Shown one piece after another: positions 24,464 to 34,912 of a DNA stretch of 64,000 nucleotides. The notes below the pieces were generated by a model, which had not been told where the DNA came from, made no database searches, and was given only the letters and a program-made list of their open reading frames with translations. The translations under genes and the position numbers were made by a program. Source of the DNA: Paenibacillus wynnii (GTDB taxonomy: Bacteria; Bacillota; Bacilli; Paenibacillales; Paenibacillaceae); contig NZ_JAUSTK010000013.1 in assembly GCF_030812855.1 (NCBI RefSeq), forward strand, positions 60,679-124,678. Reading direction: 5' to 3'. The stretch's first letter is position 1. Every line of letters begins with the position of its first letter.

Positions 24464-24482
24464 GATTGGAGGGATAATAATC

Positions 24483-25193
24483 GTGAATGCAGGGACTATT
24501 CTAATTGTGGATGACGAATACGATATTCTTCAAGTAATCAAGGCCTACTTGCAGAAGAATGATTATATTGTGTATGAAGCGGGTACCGGCACGCATGCAT
24601 TGGAGCTGTTTGACAATCTCCAACCTGATCTGATGGTGCTTGATTTAATGCTGCCGGATATGTCTGGAGAAGAGGTATGCAGAACCATTCGTAAGAAATC
24701 CAACCTACCCATTCTTATGCTTACCGCCAAAAGCAGTGAAGATGATATGATTAACGGTCTACGGATTGGAGCGGATGATTATATCACGAAGCCCTTTAGC
24801 CCGCGGGAACTGCTTGCCCGTGTAACCAGTCTGTTAAGACGATCCCAGCTTCAGCTGAATCCGAAAGAGGAGGGGCATGCACTCAAATACGGGGGCGGAC
24901 GTCTATCTATAAATTCGGAGCTGCATGAGGTTAAAGTAGATGGGGAGACGGTGGCTCTGACACCGATTGAATTCAAGCTGCTGGAGGTTATGACACGGCA
25001 TCCCAAGAGAGCCTTCAGCCGCTACGAGCTGGTGAGTTTAATTCAAGGGAACGACTTTGAAGGCTTTGAACGGACCATTGATGTTCACATTAAAAATGTA
25101 AGACAAAAAATAGGGGATGATCCCAAGCGCCCCACGTTTATTGCTACAGTTTTTGGAATTGGCTATAAGTTTCAGGTGCCTGCTGATGAATAA
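24483..25193 (+). CDS. OmpR/PhoB-family response regulator
   Basis: 236 aa from GTG 24483 (TTGGAGGG upstream; an in-frame TTG at 24462 would precede the RBS). Receiver domain: acidic pair in LIVDDEYD, phospho-acceptor D in LMVLDLMLPDMSG, T in MLTAKSSEDD and K in YITKPFSPREL. DNA-binding winged helix at about residues 140-232, with LTPIEFKLLEVM and FERTIDVHIKNVRQKIGDD and the final FGIGYKF. It overlaps the kinase gene by 8 bases. Its targets might include the small secreted protein in front (inference). Confidence 0.93.
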   Translation: MNAGTILIVDDEYDILQVIKAYLQKNDYIVYEAGTGTHALELFDNLQPDLMVLDLMLPDMSGEEVCRTIRKKSNLPILMLTAKSSEDDMINGLRIGADDYITKPFSPRELLARVTSLLRRSQLQLNPKEEGHALKYGGGRLSINSELHEVKVDGETVALTPIEFKLLEVMTRHPKRAFSRYELVSLIQGNDFEGFERTIDVHIKNVRQKIGDDPKRPTFIATVFGIGYKFQVPADE

Positions 25194-26526
25194 GGGTGGA
25201 CTGAGAAGAAGACTGCTGCTGTCTCATATGAGCGTGGCCTTATGCTCCTTACTGTTTATCATGCTTTTGGTAAACTTGGTGATGACCATTTCATTTGGAA
25301 AATATGTTGAGAACCAGCGGAAAGCGGAAGCTGGTTTCTTGCTGGAAGATCTGAAAGCGTCATACAACGCAACGGATTCTTGGCCAATGGATACGCTGAT
25401 GACTATCTCTCATCAGGCCATGCAGCGCAATTATTCCGTTAGTATATACGATGCCGAAGGAAATGTAGTATGGGATACAGGGCGGATGGGAATGGGAAGA
25501 TCCATGCATTCAACCGGGACGGAAATGGCCTCCCGTTATCCGATTATCAAAGATGGACTATCCCTGGGTACATTAGAAATGCAAGGGAACGGCGATGCAA
25601 TGACTTTGCAAAATCGTAATTTTTTGCAGATGTTCAACAGGTTATCTTGGGGAGCCTTGATTTTAGTGCTTGCCGGAGCTTATTTATATAGCAGGTTTAT
25701 CGCCGTTGGTTTAAGCCGGCCTCTTGTTCAAATTAAGAAGATTGCAGTGCGAATGAGGGAAGGGGATTTAGGTGAGAGAGTTATTCTTCCCAGAAAACAA
25801 ACGGAAATTGAAGAGGTAGGTCTGGCTCTTAACTATCTGGCAGATACCCTGGAACAGCAGGAGAAGCTTCGTAAGAATCTTACGGCGGATGTTGCTCATG
25901 AATTACGTACACCCCTTGCCACTATCCAAAGTCATATTGAAGCTTTTCAGGATGGAATCTGGGCAGCAACGCCTGATAAATTGCAGGTCTGCCATAATCA
26001 AGTGATGCGTCTGGTGCAGCTCGTGAATGATTTGGAGAAGCTTAGTTCCGCAGAGAATCCAATGATTCAGCTAAAGCAGGAAGAGTTGTGCCTAAATGAG
26101 GTCATACAGGATGCTATTCATACAGTCGCTGGGCGTCTGGATAAAAAGAACAACTCCATCGTCTTCCATGAGCCGGAGACCCTATATTTGACCGGAGATT
26201 ATGAGCGTTTGCTTCAAGTTTTTGTGAATTTGCTGAATAACGCCTATAAATTTACTCAGGAAGGTCTAATAGAGGTGAGGATCTCTGAGGACCTATCCGG
26301 GGTCAATGTTACAATTACTGATACGGGTACGGGGATTTCCCCGGATGAAATACCGTTCATATTTGAACGCTTTTACCGTGGGGATAAGTCACGGAACCGG
26401 AAAACAGGTGGAGCGGGGATCGGCCTCGCCATCGTTAAGGCCATTGTGGAAGCTCACGGAGGAGAAATTAAGGTTCGAAGTGTGCTAAATGAAGGTTCTG
26501 AATTTAACATTCATTTTCCTAAATGA
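25186..26526 (+). CDS. Sensor histidine kinase (HAMP-HisKA-HATPase)
   Basis: 446 aa. Two membrane segments (LCSLLFIMLLVNLVMTISFG near residue 25 and LSWGALILVLAGAYLYS near residue 160) enclose an extracellular sensor domain of about 115 residues. The sensor has a Met-rich stretch (RMGMGRSMHSTGTEM). HAMP is at about 185-235, HisKA box DVAHELRTPLATIQSH (phospho-His), and ATPase motifs NLLNNAYKF, DTGTGISPDE, and GGAGIGLAIVKAI are intact. Stimulus unknown; a metal is possible, given the methionines and the neighbouring gene. The start ATG 25186 overlaps the regulator gene. Confidence 0.92.
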   Translation: MNKGGLRRRLLLSHMSVALCSLLFIMLLVNLVMTISFGKYVENQRKAEAGFLLEDLKASYNATDSWPMDTLMTISHQAMQRNYSVSIYDAEGNVVWDTGRMGMGRSMHSTGTEMASRYPIIKDGLSLGTLEMQGNGDAMTLQNRNFLQMFNRLSWGALILVLAGAYLYSRFIAVGLSRPLVQIKKIAVRMREGDLGERVILPRKQTEIEEVGLALNYLADTLEQQEKLRKNLTADVAHELRTPLATIQSHIEAFQDGIWAATPDKLQVCHNQVMRLVQLVNDLEKLSSAENPMIQLKQEELCLNEVIQDAIHTVAGRLDKKNNSIVFHEPETLYLTGDYERLLQVFVNLLNNAYKFTQEGLIEVRISEDLSGVNVTITDTGTGISPDEIPFIFERFYRGDKSRNRKTGGAGIGLAIVKAIVEAHGGEIKVRSVLNEGSEFNIHFPK

Positions 26527-26542
26527 TCTCTTATTAGGAGTT

Positions 26543-26586
26543 GAAGTCTTCTTTGTCCTATTAAGGAGAAAGAAGGCTTTTTTTTG
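26543..26586 (+). terminator. Terminator of the two-component operon
   Basis: Stem AAGTCTTCTTT / AAAGAAGGCTT with a run of eight T, 18-20 bases behind the kinase stop. Confidence 0.8.
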
Positions 26587-26675
26587 CTGTAATTTCCTGT
26601 CGTAAAGTAATTATGGAAAATTAATGAAATTATTATTATAATTAGAAGGATCCACAAAAAGGAGGATGAAATCTT

Positions 26676-29036
26676 TTGAAACGTAATCGCACTCATTTTG
26701 TTCAACAGACAGCTAAAGCCGCATTAATTTCTTCCGTAGCTTTCGGACTACTATTGCCTGCAGGACTTGCCGGAGCAGCTACCACCAAGACCAAGGAAGC
26801 TGTCACTGTAACTGCTCTTGCTGCTCCTGCTGAAAAAGCAGCTTCGGCCTCTGCTGATCCCGCAAAAGTTAAGTTCACAAAAGAAGCAGCCATTGCCAAG
26901 CTTAAGGAACTGTTCCCTATCCTTAAGGATGCAACGGTCTCCAACGTTCAGTTAGGCGTTAGCAATATGTATCCTGCACCTTTGAATCAAATGGTCTGGA
27001 CTATCCAGTGGGAATACCGAGTCGGAAATGGGGGATATGGCTTCTCAAGTTCAGTTGATGCCATTAATGGGGATTTATTAAATACATATATCTCCTATCC
27101 GCTCTTAGAAAATGAATCGTACTATCCACCTAAGCTTACAAAAGAACAAGCCTTGGAGAAAGCCCAAGCCTTTATTTCCAAAGCTGCAGCATCCATAAAG
27201 AGCAGTGATCTGCAGTTGGATGAGAATATTAATTATAATCTTAATAATGGAGCCTTATTTGGCCCCATTCAATACTCTTTTAGCTTCCGGCTTCTGAAGA
27301 ATGGTATCTATTCCTCAGCGGACAGTATAATGATTTCAGTCAATGGAAACGGGGATGTAACCCAATTCTTTAAACAGGGTGAGAATCTTGAGTATCCTAG
27401 TGCTAAGCCTGTGATCACTAAAGAACAGGCGGAGAAGAGTTTTGCCGACAGCTTTGATGTTGGACTCTATTATGTTCCCGTCCGTAAGAACGGATTGGTG
27501 AATAACTGGGTTCTGGGCTGGCGCCCGGTAGAACAAACTCTACTTCCTATTGACGCCCTCACCGGGAAGAGATTGGATTATGAAGGCAGCAATATGGCTG
27601 CTGTACCGATGACTTACACGGATGTCCCGCAGGGCAAGAATTTGTTCAAGCCAAATAGCACGGGGAATGAGCTTACTGCGGAACAAGCAGCTATTTTAGT
27701 GAAGAAGGTAGCTAATATTCCAGCAGATTACAAACTCATCTCCCAATCTCTAGGAAATGACTATCAGAATAAGGATATGAAGCTTTGGAGATTGACTTGG
27801 GGCAATGATAATCGATTTAATGGAGGTCCGCCTTCACAATCTTACGCTGAAGTAGATGCACAGACTGGTGAAATATTGCAGTTTATGGTAGATCAATATG
27901 CTTTTGATACCACTAAGAAACCGGCTGCTCCTGCAGGAAGCAAGAAACTGACGCAAAAGGAAGCCAAGCAAAAGGCTTTGGAGCTTGTTAACCAAATGTA
28001 TAACAAAGCAAGCACTAACCTGAAGTATGTTGAGCATGGCGGAACTTGGGAAGTGAATCCAGACAAAACCGGATACCGTTATCAATTTATTCAATTCTAT
28101 AAAGGAATTCCTGTGGCCGACAGTTTTGTTACTCTCAATCTGGATTTATACGGAAACGTTAAATTCTTCAGCACCGCTCGGAATATTGGGATTGAAAAGG
28201 TCACTCAGGAACCCGTTCCAGTAATTACGAAGAAAGAGGCCCTCGCAACCTACCAAAGCGAGTATAAATTGACGCTTCAGTATTACACTATTGGCGGAAA
28301 TATGATTAATAACAGCTACACTGCACCTAAAATAAAGCTCGTGTATTCCGCTACCCCGCTGGATGTCCAAAAATCTATGGAGATCATAGATGCAACAACG
28401 GGTAAAAGGGTATCTGTCTATGAATTCTACGGGGTGAAGGGATCAACGGCTACGACCGATCTTAAAGGACATTCCGCAGAAAAAGAACTCTCAGAACTTG
28501 TGCGATACAATGTGATTACCCCAGATGCGGACGGGAAAGTAAACCCGGATCAGGAGATAACCGTGGGAGATTGGATTACATTAATCGTAAAAGCGTCTAC
28601 TCCTTATTATGAAGGTTATTATGGCGGAGCTGAACGTAAACCTGTGGCAGGTGTGAATCCTGAGAGCCCATATTATAGTGCAGTTGTGTTTGCTGTAGAC
28701 CGCGGATGGCTTAGCCGGGATGCTGTAGTACAAACCGACAGCAAGCTTACCAGGGAACAACTGGCTGTCCTGCTGACCAGTTTTGTGAAATACAACAAAA
28801 TCTCAGCTTTCCTGGATAAAGACAGCACTATAAACCAATTCTCTGATATCTCTTCGATTAGTAATAAGGGCGCAATCGCACTTGTCGTAAAACTTGGACT
28901 GATGAAGGACGACAACGGCAAGTTTAACCCGCAGCTGCTCGTAACCAAGGCTCAAGCCGCTTCTGTGATTATGAAGCTAGTGGAGCTGCAAGGAAAAACC
29001 GATCAGAAGATAGGTCAAAGTAGTTATGGGTATTAG
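26676..29036 (+). CDS. S-layer-anchored protein with YcdB/YcdC repeats
   Basis: 786 aa; TTG start with GGAGG 10 bases upstream. Signal peptide at residues 1-33 (ends AGLAGAATT). Residues about 65-580 hold YcdB/YcdC-type repeats: several units with an ITKEQAxxxA-like start, a W-rich strand (MVWTIQWEYRV, KLWRLTWGND) and 'Dax TGeil' ends (VDAQTGEILQF). The C-terminus (about residues 600-775) has three SLH-like modules (RYNVITPDADGKVNPDQEIT, RGWLSRDAV..LTREQLAVLL, LGLMKDDNGKFNPQLLVTKAQAA), which bind pyruvylated cell wall polymer. It is thus a wall-attached protein whose exact role is unknown. Confidence 0.88.
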   Translation: MKRNRTHFVQQTAKAALISSVAFGLLLPAGLAGAATTKTKEAVTVTALAAPAEKAASASADPAKVKFTKEAAIAKLKELFPILKDATVSNVQLGVSNMYPAPLNQMVWTIQWEYRVGNGGYGFSSSVDAINGDLLNTYISYPLLENESYYPPKLTKEQALEKAQAFISKAAASIKSSDLQLDENINYNLNNGALFGPIQYSFSFRLLKNGIYSSADSIMISVNGNGDVTQFFKQGENLEYPSAKPVITKEQAEKSFADSFDVGLYYVPVRKNGLVNNWVLGWRPVEQTLLPIDALTGKRLDYEGSNMAAVPMTYTDVPQGKNLFKPNSTGNELTAEQAAILVKKVANIPADYKLISQSLGNDYQNKDMKLWRLTWGNDNRFNGGPPSQSYAEVDAQTGEILQFMVDQYAFDTTKKPAAPAGSKKLTQKEAKQKALELVNQMYNKASTNLKYVEHGGTWEVNPDKTGYRYQFIQFYKGIPVADSFVTLNLDLYGNVKFFSTARNIGIEKVTQEPVPVITKKEALATYQSEYKLTLQYYTIGGNMINNSYTAPKIKLVYSATPLDVQKSMEIIDATTGKRVSVYEFYGVKGSTATTDLKGHSAEKELSELVRYNVITPDADGKVNPDQEITVGDWITLIVKASTPYYEGYYGGAERKPVAGVNPESPYYSAVVFAVDRGWLSRDAVVQTDSKLTREQLAVLLTSFVKYNKISAFLDKDSTINQFSDISSISNKGAIALVVKLGLMKDDNGKFNPQLLVTKAQAASVIMKLVELQGKTDQKIGQSSYGY

Positions 29037-29084
29037 TATCAATAGCAAGAGGCAGCTTCTCACTTCAAAGCTGTAAATAGGTTA

Positions 29085-29130
29085 AAACTAGCCCGTCCCC
29101 ATATTATTGGAGACGGGCTAGTTTTTGTTT
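29085..29130 (+). terminator. Terminator behind the SLH protein gene
   Basis: A perfect stem of about 13 bp, AAACTAGCCCGTC / GACGGGCTAGTTT, followed by TTTTTG-rich sequence. Confidence 0.88.
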
Positions 29131-29234
29131 TTGATCTCTAGAGGCCTGTTTCAGCAGGTTATGGGCAAGCGAAGGACACTCGACTTCGAGAGTCACTTTT
29201 GGCAACCTTCGAAGCAGGATTTCGGTAAAGACGT

Positions 29235-29395
29235 TTACGAATTTTGTATCTTCAAGTAGGCATCTTTCATCGCTCCATACCCTGCATCGACGATGAGTGT
29301 TTTAGGCAATCTCCTCAGCATCTTTTTTATCTTCTCGAAGTGAGGCTGGTAAAGTTGGCACATGGTATATTGAATGTACATAGAAATCTCTACTT
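29235..29395 (-). pseudogene. Possible fragment of an IS1182-type transposase
   Basis: On the - strand a short frame reads ...YQPHFEKIKKMLRRLPKTLI VDAGYGAMKD (split here), ending at a stop at 29235. LPKTxIxDAGYG resembles the DAGYG motif near the second catalytic Asp of IS4/IS1182-like transposases. There is no start, RBS or terminal repeat, and only about 50 residues are recognisable. I take it as an old relic; it could also be chance. Confidence 0.35.
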
Positions 29396-29489
29396 TGAAA
29401 TGGTTGGTCGCACTTCCATTCTACTAAAGAGAGGTTTCTTCTTGCTGCTTTTGGAGAAGATTTTGGAATGGTTTCCGCTGAAAGTAGCG

Positions 29490-29615
29490 GAGAGGACGGA
29501 ATGATTGCGGAAAAGCGGTAGCGGTCGCCTTGGTCTCCGGATTTTTACCGCTAAGGAAAATAAATAAAATCTGGAGAGCACAGCGATTGGAGCAACGGTC
29601 CGTTCGCGGAGCGTC
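29490..29615. repeat. Palindromic dispersed repeat, copy 1
   Basis: It contains TGATTGCGGAAAAGCGGTAGCG, then TCTCCGGATTTT paired with AAAATCTGGAGA around a variable loop, then GCACAGCGATTGGAGCAACG and GTCCGTTCGCGG. The same blocks recur near 36545-36715, 52030-52110 and 52735-52850 (partly in inverted orientation), so this is a dispersed non-coding repeat family. No ORF. Confidence 0.65.
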
Positions 29616-29640
29616 GCTTATAAAAAAACTTAAGTCTTAC

Positions 29641-29697
29641 TCAAAACACAGGGGTGTCCCACCGCCATTTTAATGGCTGTTGGGACACCCCCCCTTA
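29641..29697 (-). terminator. Hairpin behind terC, member of a repeated hairpin family
   Basis: GGGGTGTCCCA / TGGGACACCCC encloses CCGCCATTTTAATGGC. A very similar hairpin lies at 51973-52024 behind another gene. In the - direction it follows the terC stop at once and runs into TTTTAAGTTTTTT-like sequence, so it can serve as the terC terminator. Confidence 0.6.
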
Positions 29698-29698
29698 T

Positions 29699-30526
29699 TT
29701 ACTTTCCAAGCTGATTATCCAATTCTTTGATCGGATTCTCATGAGAATGCTCTTCGGTCTCTTTGCTGCTCAAGAACCAACCTAATGTAGCGATAAGAAC
29801 GAGTACAACGTAGAATGTTGCTTTCCACCAAGTGCTGTGTGCGAAGTCCTCGGATAGAACTCCTAACGATGGGTGAGCCAAGGTAATAACTGCCAGCTTG
29901 ATACCTACCCAGCCGACAATGAAGAAGGCAGCTGTCTCAAGACCTGGACGGGAATGCAGCAGCTTGACGAAGAAGGAAGCTGCAAAACGCATGATGACGA
30001 GTCCGATAAATCCGCCGGCAAAGATAACGAGGAATTGTCCCCCATCTAGTCCCCCGATATTAGGGAGTCCGCTTACCGGAAGAGCAACAGCCAAGGCAAC
30101 CGCTGCTAGAATGGAATCGACGGCAAAAGCTATATCTGCTACCTCTACCTTCAATACAGTAAACCAAAAGCTGGACTTCTTTTTATTCACAGCAGCATCC
30201 GTACCACTTTCAGTAGCTTCGTCTGTGGTCGACTTATTGAATAATACTTTTCGGAAAATATGATTTAAGGCGATAAATAACAGATAAATAGCACCAATGG
30301 CTTGTACTTGCCAAATGTCTACCAAGTAGGAAATGACGAACAGTGAACCGAAACGGAATACAAAAGCTCCGGCTAAACCATAAAAGAGTGCCTTTTTTCT
30401 TTCCTCGTCAGGAAGATGTTTCACCATAATCGCCAGCACAAGTGCGTTATCTGCTGCGAGCAGTCCCTCAAGTGCTACGAGAACTAACAATACCCATCCA
30501 TACTCCAATAATAAGCCTATTTCCAT
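29699..30526 (-). CDS. TerC-family integral membrane protein (Mn2+-exporter type)
   Basis: 275 aa from ATG 30524-30526, preceded by AAAGGGGAG; the frame is open further upstream, but this would run through the riboswitch terminator. About seven membrane segments; TerC signatures are seen: WVLLVLVALEGLLAADNALVLAI, VEVADIAFAVDSILAAVALA with the paired aspartates in membrane segments, and ALFYGLAGAFVFRFGSLFVI. TerC proteins of this type (YkoY/YceF group) export or meter Mn2+ for secreted proteins. The leader carries a Mn2+ riboswitch, which supports a manganese role. Confidence 0.9.
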   Translation of the reverse strand: MEIGLLLEYGWVLLVLVALEGLLAADNALVLAIMVKHLPDEERKKALFYGLAGAFVFRFGSLFVISYLVDIWQVQAIGAIYLLFIALNHIFRKVLFNKSTTDEATESGTDAAVNKKKSSFWFTVLKVEVADIAFAVDSILAAVALAVALPVSGLPNIGGLDGGQFLVIFAGGFIGLVIMRFAASFFVKLLHSRPGLETAAFFIVGWVGIKLAVITLAHPSLGVLSEDFAHSTWWKATFYVVLVLIATLGWFLSSKETEEHSHENPIKELDNQLGK

Positions 30527-30609
30527 TGTTCTTTTCTCCCCTTTATTTCGATTGAATATCCTTGCAGGATTTAACCATACAGATATCATGACCAAATTTA
30601 TATAAAAAA

Positions 30610-30765
30610 GACCTTTACCAAACAAATCAGCCTTTGGAATAAAGGACTAACTTGATTGGTAAAGGTCTCGCTAACAATAGTTGATTGCCGATAAAGCCGG
30701 AGAATATCCTCATATTCTCGTATTGACGACTTTATCTAACAGCTACTCCCCTTTACGGGATTATA
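30610..30765 (-). promoter_or_regulatory. yybP-ykoY (Mn2+) riboswitch with overlapping terminator
   Basis: On the - strand the 5' conserved block is GTAAAGGGGAGTAGCTG (from 30756 down) and the 3' block is GAGACCTTTACC (30669-30658). P1 forms between GTAAAGG and CCTTTAC. The same CCTTTACC can instead pair with GGTAAAGGTC (30620-30610 side), which is followed by TTTTTTAT, forming a terminator. Mn2+ binding would stabilise P1 and let transcription continue into terC, as established for this class. Confidence 0.9.
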
Positions 30766-30814
30766 TTCAATTTAGGATATGAGTATTTAGTATTTGCAAA
30801 GATTTCTTAACAAG

Positions 30815-30843
30815 ATCATAACCTAGTTGAGAATCGTTGTCAA
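30815..30843 (-). promoter_or_regulatory. Sigma-A promoter of the riboswitch-terC transcript
   Basis: On the - strand: -35 TTGACA (30843-30838), a 17-base spacer, -10 TATGAT (30820-30815). Almost consensus. The transcript would start near 30808, about 45 bases before the riboswitch core. Confidence 0.85.
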
Positions 30844-30938
30844 CATTCACTAGAAATAAATCCAAAGTGTCGAGCCATTAGATAAAGTTTGTAAACGGAA
30901 CCATGATATGTATGAGTCAGATAACATAACATCTCATG

Positions 30939-30955
30939 TGTCAAAACTGCAAACA
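30939..30955 (+). promoter_or_regulatory. GlnR-like box I upstream of the nif promoter
   Basis: TGTCAAAACTGCAAACA fits the GlnR/TnrA consensus TGTNA-N7-TNACA except for one base (A for T in the second half). It is centred about 79 bases upstream of the predicted start. In Paenibacillus, an upstream GlnR site activates nif under nitrogen limitation (literature knowledge). Confidence 0.65.
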
Positions 30956-30990
30956 TCATGAAAATACATGATTTTTTGCAGTAATGTTAA

Positions 30991-31019
30991 TTGACGATAA
31001 CAGGAGATGAAAATATGAT
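30991..31019 (+). promoter_or_regulatory. nif operon sigma-A promoter
   Basis: -35 TTGACG (30991-30996), a 17-base spacer and -10 TATGAT (31014-31019). The predicted start is near 31026, about 93 bases before nifB. The -35 lies inside an imperfect inverted repeat, TGTTAATTGACGATAACA (30985-31002). Confidence 0.8.
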
Positions 31020-31050
31020 GTAGCTATTAAAGGTAATTCAAGTAGGTTGA

Positions 31051-31067
31051 TGTCAAAGAATATAACA
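31051..31067 (+). promoter_or_regulatory. GlnR box II downstream of the nif start site
   Basis: TGTCAAAGAATATAACA is a perfect TGTNA-N7-TNACA box, centred about 33 bases behind the predicted transcription start. Binding here would block elongation or promoter use. This agrees with the known Paenibacillus scheme in which the downstream GlnR site represses nif when nitrogen is plentiful. Confidence 0.8.
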
Positions 31068-31118
31068 CAACTTGGATATCAATTCTTAAACAAAACATTT
31101 AATTAGGAGGTGGGAAAA

Positions 31119-33373
<2,255 letters not shown>

Positions 33374-33378
33374 TTTAG

Positions 33379-33427
33379 GATCGTCCGGTGAATAGGAGTG
33401 GAGAGACGGCTGTTCACCGGATTGGAT
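33379..33427 (+). other. nifH-nifD intergenic hairpin
   Basis: TCCGGTGAA / TTCACCGGA with weaker outer pairs (GATCG/GGATC side), and a loop of about 20 bases. There is no T run, so it is probably not a terminator. It may protect the 3' end of a nifBH transcript and so raise NifH over NifDK, as found in other diazotrophs (inference). Confidence 0.6.
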
Positions 33428-33448
33428 CAGTAAAAAGGAGGGTCCATT

Positions 33449-34912
33449 ATGGGATTGGATATCGAAGCAAACAAAAAAATCATTGAAGAGATGCTTGAGG
33501 CCTACCCGGAGAAAGCGCGGAAGGATCGGGAAAAGCACTTTGAAATCAATAATGAAGAACTTATAAACTGCGGTAAATGCTCTATTAAATCAAATATGAA
33601 ATCACGTCCGGGCGTTATGACCCAAAGAGGATGTGCATATGCAGGTTCAAAGGGTGTAGTATGGGGCCCGATCAAAGATATGGTTCATATCAGCCATGGT
33701 CCGGTTGGCTGCGGACAATATAGTTGGGGAACACGCCGGAACTATGCAAACGGAACACTGGGTATCGATAATTTCACTGCAATGCAGGTTACAAGTGATT
33801 TTCAGGAAACGGATATTGTATTCGGCGGGGATAAGAAGCTGGAAGTCATCTGCCGTGAGATCAAGGAAATGTTTCCGCTGGCAAAAGGAATCTCGATTCA
33901 ATCCGAGTGTCCTGTCGGCCTGATCGGGGACGATATTGAAGCTGTATCCAAAAAAATGTCTGCTGAGCTTGGCATACCTATCATTCCGGTTCGCTGCGAA
34001 GGCTTCCGCGGTGTAAGCCAATCGCTCGGTCATCATATTGCCAATGATGCAATCCGTGATTTCTTGATGGGTAAGAGAGAACTTGCCGAATGTGGTCCTT
34101 ACGATATCAATATTATCGGGGATTATAATATCGGCGGCGACGCTTGGGCCTCACGTATTTTATTAGAGGAAATGGGTCTGCGTGTTATTGCGCAATGGTC
34201 CGGTGACGGTACAATCAACGAATTGGCCATCGCCCATAAGGCGAAGCTGAACCTGATCCACTGCCACCGTTCGATGAACTATATGGTTACTACAATGGAG
34301 AAGGAATACGGTATTCCGTGGATGGAATACAACTTCTTTGGCCCTACCAAAACAGCTGAAAGTCTGCGGGCCATTGCTGCGCTGTTTGATGAGCATATTC
34401 AGGAAAATTGCGAGAATGTGATCGCTAAATATACACCGCAAATGGATGCCATTATATCTAAATTCAAACCTCGTCTAGAAGGTAAAAAAGTAATGCTGCT
34501 TGTCGGAGGCTTGCGTGCCCGTCATACTCTCGGTGCATACGAAGATCTGGGTATGGAAGTTGTAGCTACAGGTTATGAATTCGCACATAAGGATGATTAT
34601 GAGAAGACCTTCCCGGAACTTCCGGAAGGAACGATTATTTACGACGATCCAACGGCTTATGAGTTAGAGGAGCTTGCGCAGAAACTGGATATTGATTTGA
34701 TGGGCTCAGGTGTAAAAGAGAAATACGTGTACCACAAAATGGGTATTCCCTTCCGTCAGATGCATTCCTGGGATTATAGCGGTCCGTATCATGGTTATGA
34801 CGGGTTTAAGATTTTCGCCAAGGATATGGATATGACGATTAATAGTCCCGTATGGAATTTAATCAAGCCAGGCAAAACAGAACTACTCCATAAAGAGGAG
34901 GCGGGCGTATGA
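33449..34912 (+). CDS. nifD: Nitrogenase molybdenum-iron protein alpha chain
   Basis: 487 aa, Mo type. P-cluster cysteine regions: [19 protein letters not shown] and [11 protein letters not shown], then [12 protein letters not shown]. FeMo-co ligands: Cys in [13 protein letters not shown] and His in [18 protein letters not shown]. No VnfD or AnfD features. ATG with AAAGGAGGG. The last four bases overlap the start of nifK (ATGA), which couples translation of the two subunits. Confidence 0.97.
   Translation: MGLDIEANKKIIEEMLEAYPEKARKDREKHFEINNEELINCGKCSIKSNMKSRPGVMTQRGCAYAGSKGVVWGPIKDMVHISHGPVGCGQYSWGTRRNYANGTLGIDNFTAMQVTSDFQETDIVFGGDKKLEVICREIKEMFPLAKGISIQSECPVGLIGDDIEAVSKKMSAELGIPIIPVRCEGFRGVSQSLGHHIANDAIRDFLMGKRELAECGPYDINIIGDYNIGGDAWASRILLEEMGLRVIAQWSGDGTINELAIAHKAKLNLIHCHRSMNYMVTTMEKEYGIPWMEYNFFGPTKTAESLRAIAALFDEHIQENCENVIAKYTPQMDAIISKFKPRLEGKKVMLLVGGLRARHTLGAYEDLGMEVVATGYEFAHKDDYEKTFPELPEGTIIYDDPTAYELEELAQKLDIDLMGSGVKEKYVYHKMGIPFRQMHSWDYSGPYHGYDGFKIFAKDMDMTINSPVWNLIKPGKTELLHKEEAGV

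Noticed and set aside
29244..29504. 86-aa + strand ORF behind the SLH protein gene
   Set aside because: No RBS and no family resemblance. The opposite strand reads as a possible transposase relic and the rest is repeat DNA.
30985..31002. TGTTAATTGACGATAACA as a third GlnR box
   Set aside because: The spacer is 8 bases instead of 7, so it does not fit the consensus. I mention it only as a possible weak site.
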